Part shown: positions 11,170-22,199 of the stretch, one piece after another | Numbering within the stretch: position 1 is the first letter of the stretch | How the letters are laid out: the number at the start of each line of letters is the position of its first letter | Assembly: GCA_036346375.1 (NCBI GenBank) | Contig: CM070508.1 | Location: 15,928,852-15,992,851, forward strand | DNA length: 64,000 bases | Direction: 5' to 3' | Source of the DNA: Guadua angustifolia | Taxonomy: Eukaryota; Streptophyta; Magnoliopsida; Poales; Poaceae | Made by a program: the position numbers and the translations under genes | The notes under the pieces: model-generated | Databases searched by the model: none | Seen by the model: the letters and a program-made list of their open reading frames with translations, nothing else | Told to the model about the DNA's origin: nothing

Positions 11170-11923
11170 GTATACTGTAGAACTCTGAATGAGCGGTGAG
11201 CAGCACTTGTCGAAGCTCCAAATCATTTTTATTTTATAGCATTCTGTTTTTTAGACGTCTTTTCTACAATCTAAGGTAGTCGTATGATTTCCTGGATCTT
11301 ACAAAATTGAAAGAAACCAAACTATGATATTTAATGGAATTGATATTATTTGTAGAATTGACTGAATTGACATATCTTCAACAATAAGAGAACTGATGTT
11401 GTGTTTTGTGCTGTTCACAGTTCACAAACACATCAAAATCCGTTGGAGCATGGTCATGTTCGAGGACCTTCTAGCCTTCTACTTCAGTTTAACCAACACG
11501 ATGGTTTGGAGGCAATTTTCTCCTGTTATCAAACATTTTCGCTTCTAGGAAAAGCTGAACCCAGTTGCTCCACAGGAAGAGAAAGGGGAAAAACGACTTC
11601 ATTTTTTGTTTCCCATTCCCACCCTCATAGAAGGAAAGACACGAACCCTTTTCCGAATAAACCAAACTTCTGAGGGCAAGCATACAAAACTTCCGGGCAA
11701 AATTTTTTTTGCTGAGACTGCAAAACGGACAAGGTTCCCGTGCGGTTCCGAGCAGTCTCCGTAGGGTAGGATTGTTCGATCAGGTGAACCAATGGGTCTG
11801 GATTTCTCAATTGTGCTTCTAACAGTGTTGCTACAGTATCAAAATCTTACAACATTTTTAAACAGTGTTTCTGAAAAAAATCTAGTTAGATTGCTTTTTA
11901 TCGAACAGTTCATTTACAACTGA
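11170..11923. other. Intergenic sequence
   Basis: About 750 bases without a supported gene or a recognised repeat. Frames of up to 90 codons here show no family resemblance. Confidence 0.4.
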
Positions 11924-12206
11924 CTAGCCATGTGTTCGTGCGTTGCAACGGAAACTCAATTTACGATAAAAAAGTTTATTTGCAAATATCACTAACAATG
12001 GCAAAGGTGGGTAATTAAAGCGCAGTGGCAAATGTTGGTAATTTTGATCAAGTGACAGGGCAAATGTGGGTAATTAAAGCGCAATGGCAAAGGTGGATAA
12101 TTTTGGTGAAGTAACGCGAGCAAAGATGAGTAATTAAAGAGTAATGATAAATATAAATAATTTTAATAAAGTGACGTGGGAAAAACCCTCACTTTATCTA
12201 ACGAGA
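11924..12206 (-). mobile_element. Small Helitron-like element with internal 58-bp repeats
   Basis: On the minus strand the unit would end in CTAG at 11924-11927, preceded by the short palindrome CGTTGCAACG, and be followed by host T. This matches the Helitron 3' end rule (hairpin, CTRR, insertion between A and T). At the other side a TC start would fall at 12206. Inside, about three diverged 58-bp units (from about 12000 to 12175) alternate GGCAAA and TAATTA motifs. It carries no coding sequence. The 3' end is the stronger call; the 5' end is inferred. Confidence 0.45.
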
Positions 12207-12284
12207 TTTAAGTTACGGTCCGTGTTTGCATGAGTTCCCGGCAACGGCAAAACAACCGAGAAGGCGGAGAGGCACGCGGAGCAG

Positions 12285-12307
12285 CACGTGATCACACGGC
12301 TATTAAA
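12285..12307 (+). promoter_or_regulatory. G-box and TATA-like sequence before gene 1
   Basis: A CACGTG palindrome lies at 12285-12290 and TATTAAA at 12301-12307, 30 bases before the start codon. If TATTAAA is a true TATA box the leader would be only a few bases long, so transcription may start further upstream. The Helitron-like element ends about 80 bases upstream. Confidence 0.35.
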
Positions 12308-12336
12308 AGACGAAAGCCATCTCGAAATGGACGGCG

Positions 12337-15094
12337 ATGAAGACCAAATCCCCGCGTCGTCTCAGCGACTCCCTCCTGATCCTCCTCCTCATCGCAGCAG
12401 CAGCAGCAGCAGCAGGCTCCCTCGTCGAGATCGCCATGGCGGCCGAGCCGGAGCAGGCACCACCCGCGGCGGCGCAGGAGGCGGCCGTGTATATCGTCTA
12501 CCTGGACCGCCCCGCGGACGCCGACCCCGAGGAGTTCCACATCCGCACCCTCGCCCCCGTCCTCGGCAGGTACCGTCGAGTCGAACCGAACTTCCGGCCC
12601 GTTCGGCCCTGATTTGCGAGATCTGGGGGTGCTTGTTTTGCTGGAAATTTGCCCTTTAGAGGAATCGATTAGCTCTAATTTGCCTTGCTTGTAGAAATCT
12701 AGTTTTCTAAGACGTGTTGGATTGTATGGAAATTTGCTGATCTGAGTTTTTTTTTTCTCTTTGGTAGCGAGGAGAAGGCCAAGGACGCGGTGCTCTACCA
12801 CTACAAGCACGCTGCCAGCGGATTCTCTGCAAAGCTCACCCCCGAGCAGGTCGAGGAGCTCAAGAGTGAGTGCCCCCTTTTCTTCTATTTTCTTGAGTTT
12901 CAGTTATACTCGCTTCGTAGCTCTGCTGTATCGGAAAAAATGCATATAGTTGTAGAGAGGAATATACTTAGTTTGTGGTTGCTCCATCCAAATACTGGAT
13001 GGTCCATCACATGCTCAAATTCTTGCTGAAACCGAAACGTACGGTCTTGCGCAATTCTGGAATACAACGTAGTACCAACTCACTTCAACTTGTATTGTAA
13101 ACTGTAAATTAACTCAGCTGCAAATTATTGGATGCTTGGAGTTAATATGTATGATAGGTGACACTCTTGGGTACTGTTGTGTTGTAGGATATCAAAGCGG
13201 TACTCTCTTTAGTTTACACTCACAAGCAGTTAAGAAACGGTGGAGCAATCTTTCATTTCACCCCGCAATAGAAGATTTCAGTGCACATTCACAAATCACA
13301 TGCTACAAAGAACCTGTTTGGAGGATTGTAGCTTAGAGCTGCTGTAAGAAACTTAAGTCCTCAAAAGAACTGCTTGGAGCATCTGCTTATATAATCAACC
13401 CCTCGAAAACAGGTCCAAAGCAAATGGCGCCAGTTGTGGGAGTTTGGTGTTATATTTATTGTAGAAGATTTGATCTTGTTGTTTCATGTGGACACTTATA
13501 TGATTATGGGTTTAACATCCTACTTATCCCATAGTTGAGAATTGTAGGGATTTATATAGATTTGTGATAGTCTTGATTGTTGTTGAAAGATAGATCTTCC
13601 ATTCTTCATAAGATGTTTGGGAATTGAAAATTTTCCTTGTGAACTAGGACTTGTATTTGCTCATTTATCGAACTTATATTCACTAACTATCACTTTTCAT
13701 GGTGGATTTTTGCAATTTTTGTTTTGAGTTGATACTTCTAACATGATAAGATAAATATCAATGCGTATTATTGGCATACATTTACTAGTTCTCAAGGCTA
13801 CCAAATTTTAGTTGTACTCTTATTCATCATTAATATGGGAAGACTTGTAATGTATGTGCCAGTCTACTCTAACAGATGTACACCCAAAATTTTTGACAAA
13901 AAACCCAGTATATAATAAGTATATTATGTGTATATACTGGTAAATAGGTTCAAAAATATGTATTTTAATCTTTAAGTCCATATAAGTCTGTCCCATCACT
14001 CCCTCTCCCAATCCTCCTTGCATAGCCCAATCGCCTAAAGTTCAGTCTTTCCCCATTTCTCAAGCTCAACACCTAACTTCCTCTTCATTTCGAATGCCCC
14101 ACACTCTCTCGCTCTCTACGTGGTGGCGGCACAACCAGCAGGCGATAGCCCGGCAATGGCGAACGAGGGCCATGGAGTAGGTGCAAGACGGTAGGGAGTA
14201 AGGTAATGGAAGAGTGCCGAGCAGTCATTGGCACCAGCAAATAGCCAGAGGCTACCCTGCAGGAGGCGGCGGTAGAAGGAGCAGCGCGTAAGAAGGTAGT
14301 TCTGGCCCCCATGGCCGCAGCGAGCATGGACTCGGGAATTAAGGGTGTGACACTAGTGACTGCTGGCATGGTAGGGTGGCAGTGTTGGCGGGGCAGGGAG
14401 CAGCACACAGCTTGTTACAGGGTAGCCCTGTGGGCACAGTGAGCATGAGCTTGAGATGGAAGGTGCGACGCCACCGGCGACCGATGGGTCAGGGTGGTGA
14501 CACCTGGTAGGGTAGGAAGCATGCTAAAACAACAGGCGACAGCTGAGCATTTGGCATCAACAACTATATTGGTGAATTTCATTTTTGATTCGCTAATCTG
14601 AAATCCCCAATTCGCAAACCTATTAGTGCTATGTTGATTTGCAATAGTGAATTGTGATTTTTGAAATATAGCATGTAGAGCATTTAGAAAATGAACAGGA
14701 AGCATGTAGATTTAAATCTCCAATTCACAAATCTCTAAATTATTTTAGGTGTTGTCTCTAGTAAGAACAATATATACTTTGTATTTTTGCTATTATGAAT
14801 CTTTGTGTTTTACATTGAATAATATTTTTTTGTAACTCCGAACACCCATTCTAAAAATCCTGGATCCGTCACTGCTGGATATGCTAGTTGACCGATAGAG
14901 AAGCAATATTTGGTACATGTTCCTCTATTCACTTATTTGTAGGCTTATCCTTAGACTTGTATGTTGGCTCTTGGTTTGCAGAGCAACCAGGTGTTCTTCA
15001 GGTTGTGCCAAGCCAGACCTACCAGCTCCATGGACCTGGGGCTGACACTCAGGGTGGACAATCCGGCACAACCCACACCATGGGCCTTATGTGA
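12337..15094 (+). CDS. Subtilisin propeptide-like inhibitor (Inhibitor I9 domain), secreted
   Basis: Three exons, 12337-12569, 12768-12865 and 14982-15094, join in frame to 147 residues plus stop; all introns are GT-AG. The product is a stand-alone propeptide-like domain of the I9 family. In plants such proteins inhibit and chaperone subtilases in the secretory pathway or apoplast. A hydrophobic segment at about residues 11-26 (Leu/Ile then Ala-rich) fits a signal peptide and supports the ATG at 12337 over the internal one at 12436. The I9 fold is seen as a YIVYLD first strand, a central YHYKHAASGFSA stretch, an LTPEQVEEL helix and a C-terminal PGVLQVVPSQ strand ending in TYQLH, where family members contact the protease. 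No catalytic subtilase domain follows, and the Gly/Thr-rich tail ends at a normal TGA. Length and exon phase fit a complete gene. The 2.1-kb second intron contains transposon-derived sequence. Alternative: a propeptide remnant of a full subtilase, which the clean ending makes unlikely. Confidence 0.85.
13855..14874. mobile_element. Transposon-derived insertion in intron 2 of gene 1
   Basis: The right end TCCGTCACTG (14865-14874) resembles the CAGTG..GGA terminal type of grass hAT elements, as in the element at 37727. The left end is uncertain, near 13855, and no matching 8-bp duplication was found. The interior has a GC-rich patch (14090-14500) that differs from the AT-rich intron. Confidence 0.35.
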
Positions 15095-15576
15095 AGTCAT
15101 AACTGAGAAGGCTGTGTCCTAGTATGGGAATGGTCCGATTGAATATATCTCATGGGTGTAACATAAGAATAAGAGGTGTATCACCTATACTTCCAATGGA
15201 TACACTTTCAAGCTTGTTTCTGAAGTGTGTAATAATGCACTGATGCGTACAGGTTTGTTCAATATGATGGCAAACAAATGCATTGGTCTAATCTTGTCCA
15301 AGATTTTGAGGTAGTTTGGGTTGATTTGGTCCTTTATACGAATGTTTTTATAAGCTTGGTTCCATTTCGAACGGCAGAATTTTATAGATATTGTGCATGA
15401 TTTGTGAATCTTTGACATGATCCTACTGCTAGTATTGGTTTTCTGTTGTTGAGAGGTGATTTGCCTGATTTCTCAAATCCTTTCGTTAGAGCGGAGGTGG
15501 GGAAGGAGGTTTTGCAACACTCAAGTCGGGCCCCACGCGTCAGGCTTTCTGTCGCCTTGTTTTCTCTTGGCTCTTA
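15095..15576. other. 3' flank of gene 1
   Basis: Probably holds the 3' UTR of gene 1 followed by intergenic sequence. No other feature recognised. Confidence 0.4.
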
Positions 15577-15584
15577 GCATCTAG

Positions 15585-16303
15585 TAGGGGTGAAAACGGT
15601 ATCGGTAATTCCCGAAATTCCGAAAACCGTTTTCGAAATTTTTCAACCGGACGTGTCGGTATCGGTAATTTTCGGAATCGGAATCGGAATCGGTAATTTT
15701 TGTCGGAAACGATAACGGTAACGGTTTTGATCGGTTCGACCGTTTCCTTGATATCCGGAAAAATCGGTAAATTCCGTCGGTAATTACGGAATTATTCCAG
15801 CCCACAAATCACACTCCTTCGGTCACTAAAACGCCCATAACTTTTTACTCCGAACTCCGATTTAGGTGATTTTGGACTCTATGTGAAGCTTATCACGAGG
15901 GCTACAATCTTCACCCATTTTCATGATTTAACCAATCATAGATATTTTTAAATATCATAAAAATAAAACTCTAATGTAGTCATTCAAGTCTAAAATTTGA
16001 TGTGTGTTCATCGTAAATTTGTGAATATTTATTAATTACTAATTTCTATGTGGATGTACTATTTGTGTGAATTTTTTGAAGTCAATTGGTGGTACATGTC
16101 CTTACGACGTTACCGGTCTCTTTTTCGGATTCCGATCGTTACCGATATATATTTTGTATCGAATTTTCGTTTCCGATATTTTCGAATTACCGATGCCGTT
16201 TTCGTTTCCGTAGTTATCGATTCCGATATCGTTTCCGAGAAAAAATATGAAAACAAAAATAGTTTTAGTGTTTTTCGACCGTTTCCGACCGTTTTCACCC
16301 CTA
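15585..16303. mobile_element. Ac-like hAT MITE with perfect target duplication
   Basis: A 719-bp unit flanked by identical 8-bp copies of GCATCTAG (15577-15584 and 16304-16311). The ends TAGGGGTGAAAACGGT and ACCGTTTTCACCCCTA are inverted repeats like those of Ac-family hAT transposons. Subterminal regions are full of TATCGG/CCGATA-type motifs on opposite strands, the usual binding-site arrangement for hAT transposase. There is no transposase, so it is non-autonomous. Confidence 0.9.
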
Positions 16304-16311
16304 GCATCTAG

Positions 16312-16929
16312 ACACGAGTAAAGTACGAAATCTTGCAGGGTCGCGCCCACCCAAATCTTCTCGCTGACATGTCTATCGCAAGGTGGGTCCTGCATTTTTC
16401 CCGACCAAGAAACGCATCACGGTCCGATCATAATGGCACGTATGGGGAATTAACGACAATTGTCTAAACAGATAATGATTTTATCATATTTATTTTCATA
16501 TTTTTCTCAGGTATGGATAATCTGAATATAAAAACGAATATGAATAATATTGAATATAGATACAAAGCGAATATGAATTTAAACAAATATAGTCATGAAT
16601 ATTTATCGGAATATGATAACACCTTACATTGTATATGAGAAATTAGCTAAAATGCATAACTAGTTGATTTGATCAAAATATTATTGAAAATTGAACAAAT
16701 ATAAACATTTCCATTCACTTACGCAAAAATTAGATACTATCTCAATAAAAATTATGTAACACTTAGTTCATTACATGTATATGATTAATTTATCATACAC
16801 GTAGATCAAAACACATAACTAGTAGATTAGTAAGAACAAAAGTTTGATAATGCTTATATACCATGTCTCCAAAACAAATTATGTAACACTTAGTTAATCA
16901 CACACATAGGATTATAAGTACTAGTAAAT
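16312..16929. other. AT-rich unassigned sequence
   Basis: Repeated GAATATGAATA-like motifs between 16500 and 16640 suggest old transposon sequence related to the ATTCGTATTCG-type motifs at 21480-21560. No gene recognised. Confidence 0.3.
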
Positions 16930-18869
16930 TGCAACTAAAGATAAGTTCATTACAGATTCAATCATTCAAAGGCTTCACAAATCATAGTGTGTCATTCCAG
17001 TGCACCAGTGGTTTCTCCCTATATACTTCCAATTCAGTTTTAGTACCTTAGCCTAAAGCACTATTAGTATGTAAGAACTTTTAAAGATTTGCATCAAGAT
17101 CATCATCACTACCCTCATCCTCAATCTTGTTGTCTAGATGAGAATCTGCTTTTTGCACATTTGTAGCTGGTGTCTTCATTGAAGTTACAAGTAGATTGGA
17201 CATATAATCTTAGAATGGCTAGTTAATAATATTATTTAGCTTATTGATTTCTTTTGGAGCATTGTCATGGTAAATCTTATTTGCAAAATAGTGTATTGGT
17301 TTTGGCTTGTACCTAAAATCAAGAAAACTTGATACAGTAAGAGCTATGTTGGTTTTTTTTCAATACTTATCATATTTAATTTTTATGGAATGTGCTATAG
17401 TAGCTATAACTAGATCGGGACTATAACACCAGTTTGCAAATTGCAAGTTTAAATCTTACAAAAATGGTTCAAAAATAGATTTACTATTGGATATGTATTG
17501 CTAGAGGAGCTCAATAGCATCACAAAAATTCTTCAAACACATAGACAATGATTTTACCGTATAGATATATTTTTGAGCATACTTCACATATTTGCTTCTA
17601 TGCCCAAGAAAAAGTCTATCAAAAGTATATCTATAGTAAATAGCTTGTTTTAACATAAGATATGTGAAGTTTCACCTTGTTGGAATATCTAAACAGAGGC
17701 CACTTTTCACATCAAGTCATATTTTGATGTACACTTCATAAATTTCTCCCAATGCAATGGAGAGTTATTTCACAATTGCAATTGTATTTCTAATATTTGC
17801 AATTATTGGTGCAATTTATTTCAAATCATCTTGGGCAATGAGGTTTAAAATAATATTTAAATATCTTACATGAAAAAAGATGTCATCACAGATCAAGAAA
17901 GCCTTTTTTAGTTTTTGTATTATCCCTTTAGCACATACACCATTGACTGATGTATTGTCCAAAGTAAGTGCAAACAATCTCCTATCAATATTCTAGTCTA
18001 CCATAATATCATAAAACTATACACACAAGTTCTTTCTTGAATGGTGCCCATCTACATGCATAAATTTAAGAATTGTTTTTTGCATATTGCAATTGTCATC
18101 TATCCAATGGATAGTGACGCACATGTAATCTTCATTTTGAATTGATGTCCACATGTCCATGGTTGTACTAAAACAACATGCAAGTGTTTTTAAGCACTCA
18201 CTACTCATATAATTTCTTGTTCTCCTCTACAAAAGATATTCAATATACCTGTCCTCACATTAATGCGACTCTTAATTGGAAAACTAGAGTGCAATGACTT
18301 GATAAATTCCATAAAATACTCATGCTCAATAATATTAAAGAGATACTCATACATAATAATTATCAAATAAAATTTCTTCAAACTATCATCCTCATCATAC
18401 CTATAAGTCTTCATAGCTGCAGTGTCACTGTCGGCTTCACTCTTCTTGAATTTAAGAAACTGCTAACCTCCTTTAATTTGGTGCTTGTTCGCCAAGTGAT
18501 TTCGAAATAGTGATGTCCCTCTCACACTTTCACTACGAGATTTGTAAGTGCACTTGAGGAACGGAGCCCAAAGCTCTATAATCGCCTTGCTATCTGGTCT
18601 TTTCTTAACTTCATACTTCTTGTAGTGATCCCAAACATCAAAGCTACACTTATTTGCATTCTTTCTAAGCAGGAGCAAGAGTAATGGTCTCATTACGGGC
18701 CGGGTTTCACCAGTCAAATCAACTTTATTTCTTGGCACGAATGCACTAGCAGCTAGATTAGAAACATTACAAAGCGATGATAGGTGGCTGTGGTACCAGC
18801 AGAAAAGTTAGAAATGTATTGCTTATGTTTACACTTGCACTGCTACTTGCAGCTATAGATTCCATCACA
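16930..18869 (-). pseudogene. Decayed hAT transposase, RICESLEEPER type
   Basis: On the minus strand, broken frames cover most of a zinc-finger-BED hAT transposase. A BED-like finger lies at 18470-18560 (a Cys followed by an HLANKH motif). Downstream come the EHEYF..FI..L..SFPIKSR region (18220-18330) and the FSTTMDMWTS..YMCVT..WIDD stretch (18040-18165), both typical of RICESLEEPER/DAYSLEEPER proteins. A TRWNFTY-like motif follows (17650-17680), then a truncated C-terminal part near 16930-17000. Numerous stops and frameshifts, and loss of the full dimerisation domain, make it inactive. A plausible original start is near 18869. Some RICESLEEPER relatives are domesticated host genes, but the lesions exclude that here. 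Terminal repeats were not identified. Confidence 0.75.
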
Positions 18870-19188
18870 AACATAGCACAGAAATATTAAGAGTTTTTCT
18901 AGATTCAGATATACATTATCACTTTGATATGTTCAATTATCAGAAAGACAAATAGGAATTAACCAGTGTAGGACTAAACCTCTACAAATCTAAGAAATTC
19001 AGTAACCACACATTAATAAAGTAACCAGCACATCTCGGTCTCAAGTAATCACATATTAATGAATACACACTAATGACGAGGAGAACTCGTTCCTCTCCTC
19101 TGCACGCACGCGTAATCAGTAGATCAAACCCCCTAATACACAAGAAGAAATTAAGATGGAGAGAGCGGGAGTGATGCCGCGCTGTGTA
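18870..19188. other. Unassigned sequence
   Basis: AT-rich, possibly the 5' non-coding part of the decayed hAT element. No feature recognised. Confidence 0.3.
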
Positions 19189-19191
19189 TTA

Positions 19192-19407
19192 GGCCATTCA
19201 CAATGGGAGTTTCATTCTCATTAAATGATATGACACATCATCATGTTTGGTGACATGGCAAGGTAATTATAAAGAGAGAGATAGAGAGAGTTTCATGGGA
19301 GGTGAGAGAATTTCATCTAGATAAAACCCAGGATACACGGTTACCTAGATAAAAACGATGTGGCACTCTTGAAAACTGAGAAATGAAACTATGCACTAGG
19401 AATAGCC
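19192..19407. mobile_element. Tourist-like MITE (TTA target duplication)
   Basis: A 216-bp unit flanked by TTA on both sides (19189-19191 and 19408-19410). Its ends are GGCCATTC and GAATAGCC, imperfect inverted repeats that extend into an ATGAAACT-type motif. The TTA/TAA duplication and GGCC start are the signature of Tourist/PIF-Harbinger MITEs. Confidence 0.75.
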
Positions 19408-19410
19408 TTA

Positions 19411-19759
19411 GATACATTGTATAGCTGTGCTCGTTTTTGGGGATAACGTAGATGAACACACAATGACGTGGAGGAGCGGAGCTGGGGGATGACGAGGCGC
19501 TGCCGGGATAAGGGCGCGTAGCGTGGAGGGGCGACGGGCGGCCGACAGGATGACGAATGAGGCACAGAGCTCGCAACCGATGGGCAGCAAGATGGAGAAT
19601 CGAATAGGTAGGTACGGTTAAGGAGGAAAAGAGGATGAATTTTGGATTTTAGGTACTGTTTGTCAGAGCCTCAGGTTCTAATTCTACTTTAGATCTATAA
19701 CTTGTAGGCTAAAATAAAGTGAATTAAGTTTATATTTTTAATCTAAAATTTAAATAAGA
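19411..19759. other. Unassigned sequence
   Basis: A GC-rich patch at 19440-19600 opens a minus-strand frame without recognisable family. Nothing else seen. Confidence 0.3.
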
Positions 19760-19790
19760 CTAGATCAATGCTCGTGCGTTGCTACGAAAA
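19760..19790 (-). mobile_element. Helitron-like 3' end
   Basis: Read on the minus strand, CGTAGCAACGCACGAGC is followed by CTAG (19760-19763) and host T. This is the same end type as at 11924, with the hairpin partly decayed. The body would extend to the right, over the ABC transporter fragment. The 5' TC end could not be located. Confidence 0.45.
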
Positions 19791-20000
19791 ATAAAATTGG
19801 TAACGAAACATAAAGGTCAAGCAATAAAAGAAAATTGTGCTACAAGATCAAACATCTATTTCTCCTGATTACAAAAGTTTTTATGATTTCTTCTCTGGTA
19901 TGAATTAAAACCAAATATATTGTACGTAGCAATATATATTACCAATCTCAAAAATTAAGCAATCATTTTTACCCATTTTTGCAATTTATATTACCAGCTC

Positions 20001-20940
20001 GCGTTCCTCTTCCTCTCGCTATGCCCGCAGCGCACGCTCCTCGGCGCCGTCGATGTCGTCTTTCTCGTCACCTCACTCGTCCTCGTCATCCACCACCTTC
20101 GCAGGGACGACACGGGAGCTCCCCCCGAGCACGAGGCGCTACTGCCGAAGCCATCGCCATTCCAGACCACTGGCTACTACGCGATCACGCTCGAGGCGTC
20201 TGTCGTCTTCGCTGCGGCGTCCGCCGTCCTCCTCGTGCTCGCGTTCTTCCTCCTGCCGAGCACGCCATGGCACGCTGTAGAGTCCGCCTTCCTCGCTGCC
20301 CACTTCGTCGCGCACGCCATGGCTGCGTGGTCAGTCGCCTCGGAGAAAGGGGCCACCGCCGCCACCCAGCCTTTGCACCTCCGCGTCTTCTGGATCGCCA
20401 CCGCCCTCGGCGTCGCACTCTTCTCCGCTTTAGCGGTGGTCCGCTACGCCGATGGTTCGTTGCTCTTCTTAGATGACCCCTCTCGCATTTACCGGCCTAC
20501 TCGTCTCCATGCCTCTGGCGTACCTAGCCATCACTGGTTTCATCGGCCATGACGCCGGAACCTATGAAGGTGAACCAGAAAACACCAGCGCCGAGGCGCC
20601 CACCACACCGTGTGCCGTCGTGTCGTTCCTCTCTCTCGCGACGTTTAGCTGGATCAACCCGTTTATCTCCAAGGGGTATGCCAATGACTCTCTCACCGCT
20701 GACAACGTCCCACCTGTGTCGCCGGGCAACCATGCCAAACCGTCGTACGCTTTGTTCACGTCCAACTAGCCGGCGCTGGGGTCACGACACCCGGTGGGCG
20801 TCACGTTCTGGCTATCCTTCTAGCCGCAGTTACTACTGACCGCGGCGCTTGGCCTCCTGCACCTCGCGGCCATGTACGTCGGTCCGTCACTTATTGATCA
20901 GTTCATCGAGTTCATTCGCCGTGGCGGCACGACATGGGAG
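20001..20940 (+). pseudogene. ABCC-type (MRP) ABC transporter N-terminal fragment
   Basis: The fragment encodes the N-terminal membrane part of a plant ABCC transporter, which exports conjugates at the vacuolar membrane in intact form. Seen are several hydrophobic segments (20040-20470) and the linker. Then comes the conserved SFLSLATFSWINPFISKGY region (20620-20680), which marks the start of the first transmembrane domain. The reading frame shifts near 20478, a stop (TAG) lies at 20767-20769, another follows near 20821, and similarity ends near 20940 with no nucleotide-binding domain. No start codon fits a native N-terminus. Codon use is very GC-rich, unlike its AT-rich surroundings. The nearby Helitron-like end suggests capture and transport of a gene fragment, but a plain truncated duplicate is also possible. 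Confidence 0.75.
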
Positions 20941-22199
20941 ATCTTGAATGAATTCTCTTGATTGATTCTGTGAAAACTGTACAACATATATAGAGTCCAA
21001 AAGGAATGATTGGCCGGCTATTAATTACCAACAATAATCAGTGATTTTGCTATAATAATCAGCTATATTTAAAGAGATATAGTTGGCTGTAAATCAGGAA
21101 AGAATAATTAGCTATAATAACCAGTCATTATTGGAGATATGGCAGGAGGGGTTAGGAAGAACGGACTGCCACCACCAACTGCAAATTTATATTAGAAGAG
21201 ATGACTCACCTAAACACTTTTAATATACCTACAGCTCCAGTTCTATAAATTTTTAGAGCTAAGAATACCCTACTCCACCAACTCTATAAATTTTGATGGA
21301 TCTAGAGCTGTGCCAAGCACCCCTAGAAGCAGCTACTGACTGGGCAATAGGATCAGTTACTGTAGCCAGTGTCAGTGGTATTAGCCTATTGGGCTACTTG
21401 GCTGGACTCCTCAAGACTCTAACACACATCGGATATCCGAACTCCTTCCTTTGTGGATAATCTGGATCCGTATTCATATTCGATAGATAATAGGCTTTCG
21501 AATCCGTATTCGTATTCGATAAAAAAATTCGCATCCGTTTTTAATCCGATATAATTAGACAAATATTTGATCCAACATAATTTGTATCCGAAAATTGTCC
21601 GAATCGGTTAGAAACTATTTGATCCATTCTCACTTCTTTCTGTAATACACCTCCATATCATCTATATGCACGACTAAAAACAACTCATATAATAAATTAT
21701 TTATATATTTGTCTATAATCTTTATATAATAGTGTATATAATATAAAACCGTCTATAAAATTATATATTAAATAATGTTAGACACCATATTTCTATCTCC
21801 GTCGCATCTCCTAAAATCCTAACTCTTCTACATAAACACTGCTGAAGTTTAGCATTGCCATGACAGGGCACAGAGATCCAATGCTTTGTGACTACAACGG
21901 TGACCATTGTACCAAAAAGCGACAGCCGAGATCTTTGAGAGCAAGGATCAAAAACACTGTAGCAGCAGTGTTTCTTATCAATCGCTGAGCGATCCGAACC
22001 GTTGTTATCTCGATCCAACGGTCCGACCGGACGGCGACTTGTTAAGCTGCTGTCACCTCTTAAACTGGACAGGAACCACTCGTACGTTGTAACTGACTCG
22101 AATTTAGTCACCTCTCGGCCTCCGCTCCCATCTCCGCGCAGGCGCGCGGCGACGTCTCGTTCATCTCAATCCCTACCTAACACGCTGCATCCCAGATCG
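20941..22199. other. Intergenic, repeat-rich upstream region of gene 2
   Basis: 21180-21335 resembles a MITE-type fragment. 21424-21620 has many ATTCGTATTCG/GGATCC-like motifs of old transposon type. The last 100 bases before 22200 are probably the promoter and leader of gene 2. No other gene. Confidence 0.4.

Noticed and set aside
22002..22199. N-terminal extension of the EMB8-like protein to 22002
   Set aside because: The extension is not hydrophobic or family-like; the ATG at 22200 opens the conserved N-terminus.
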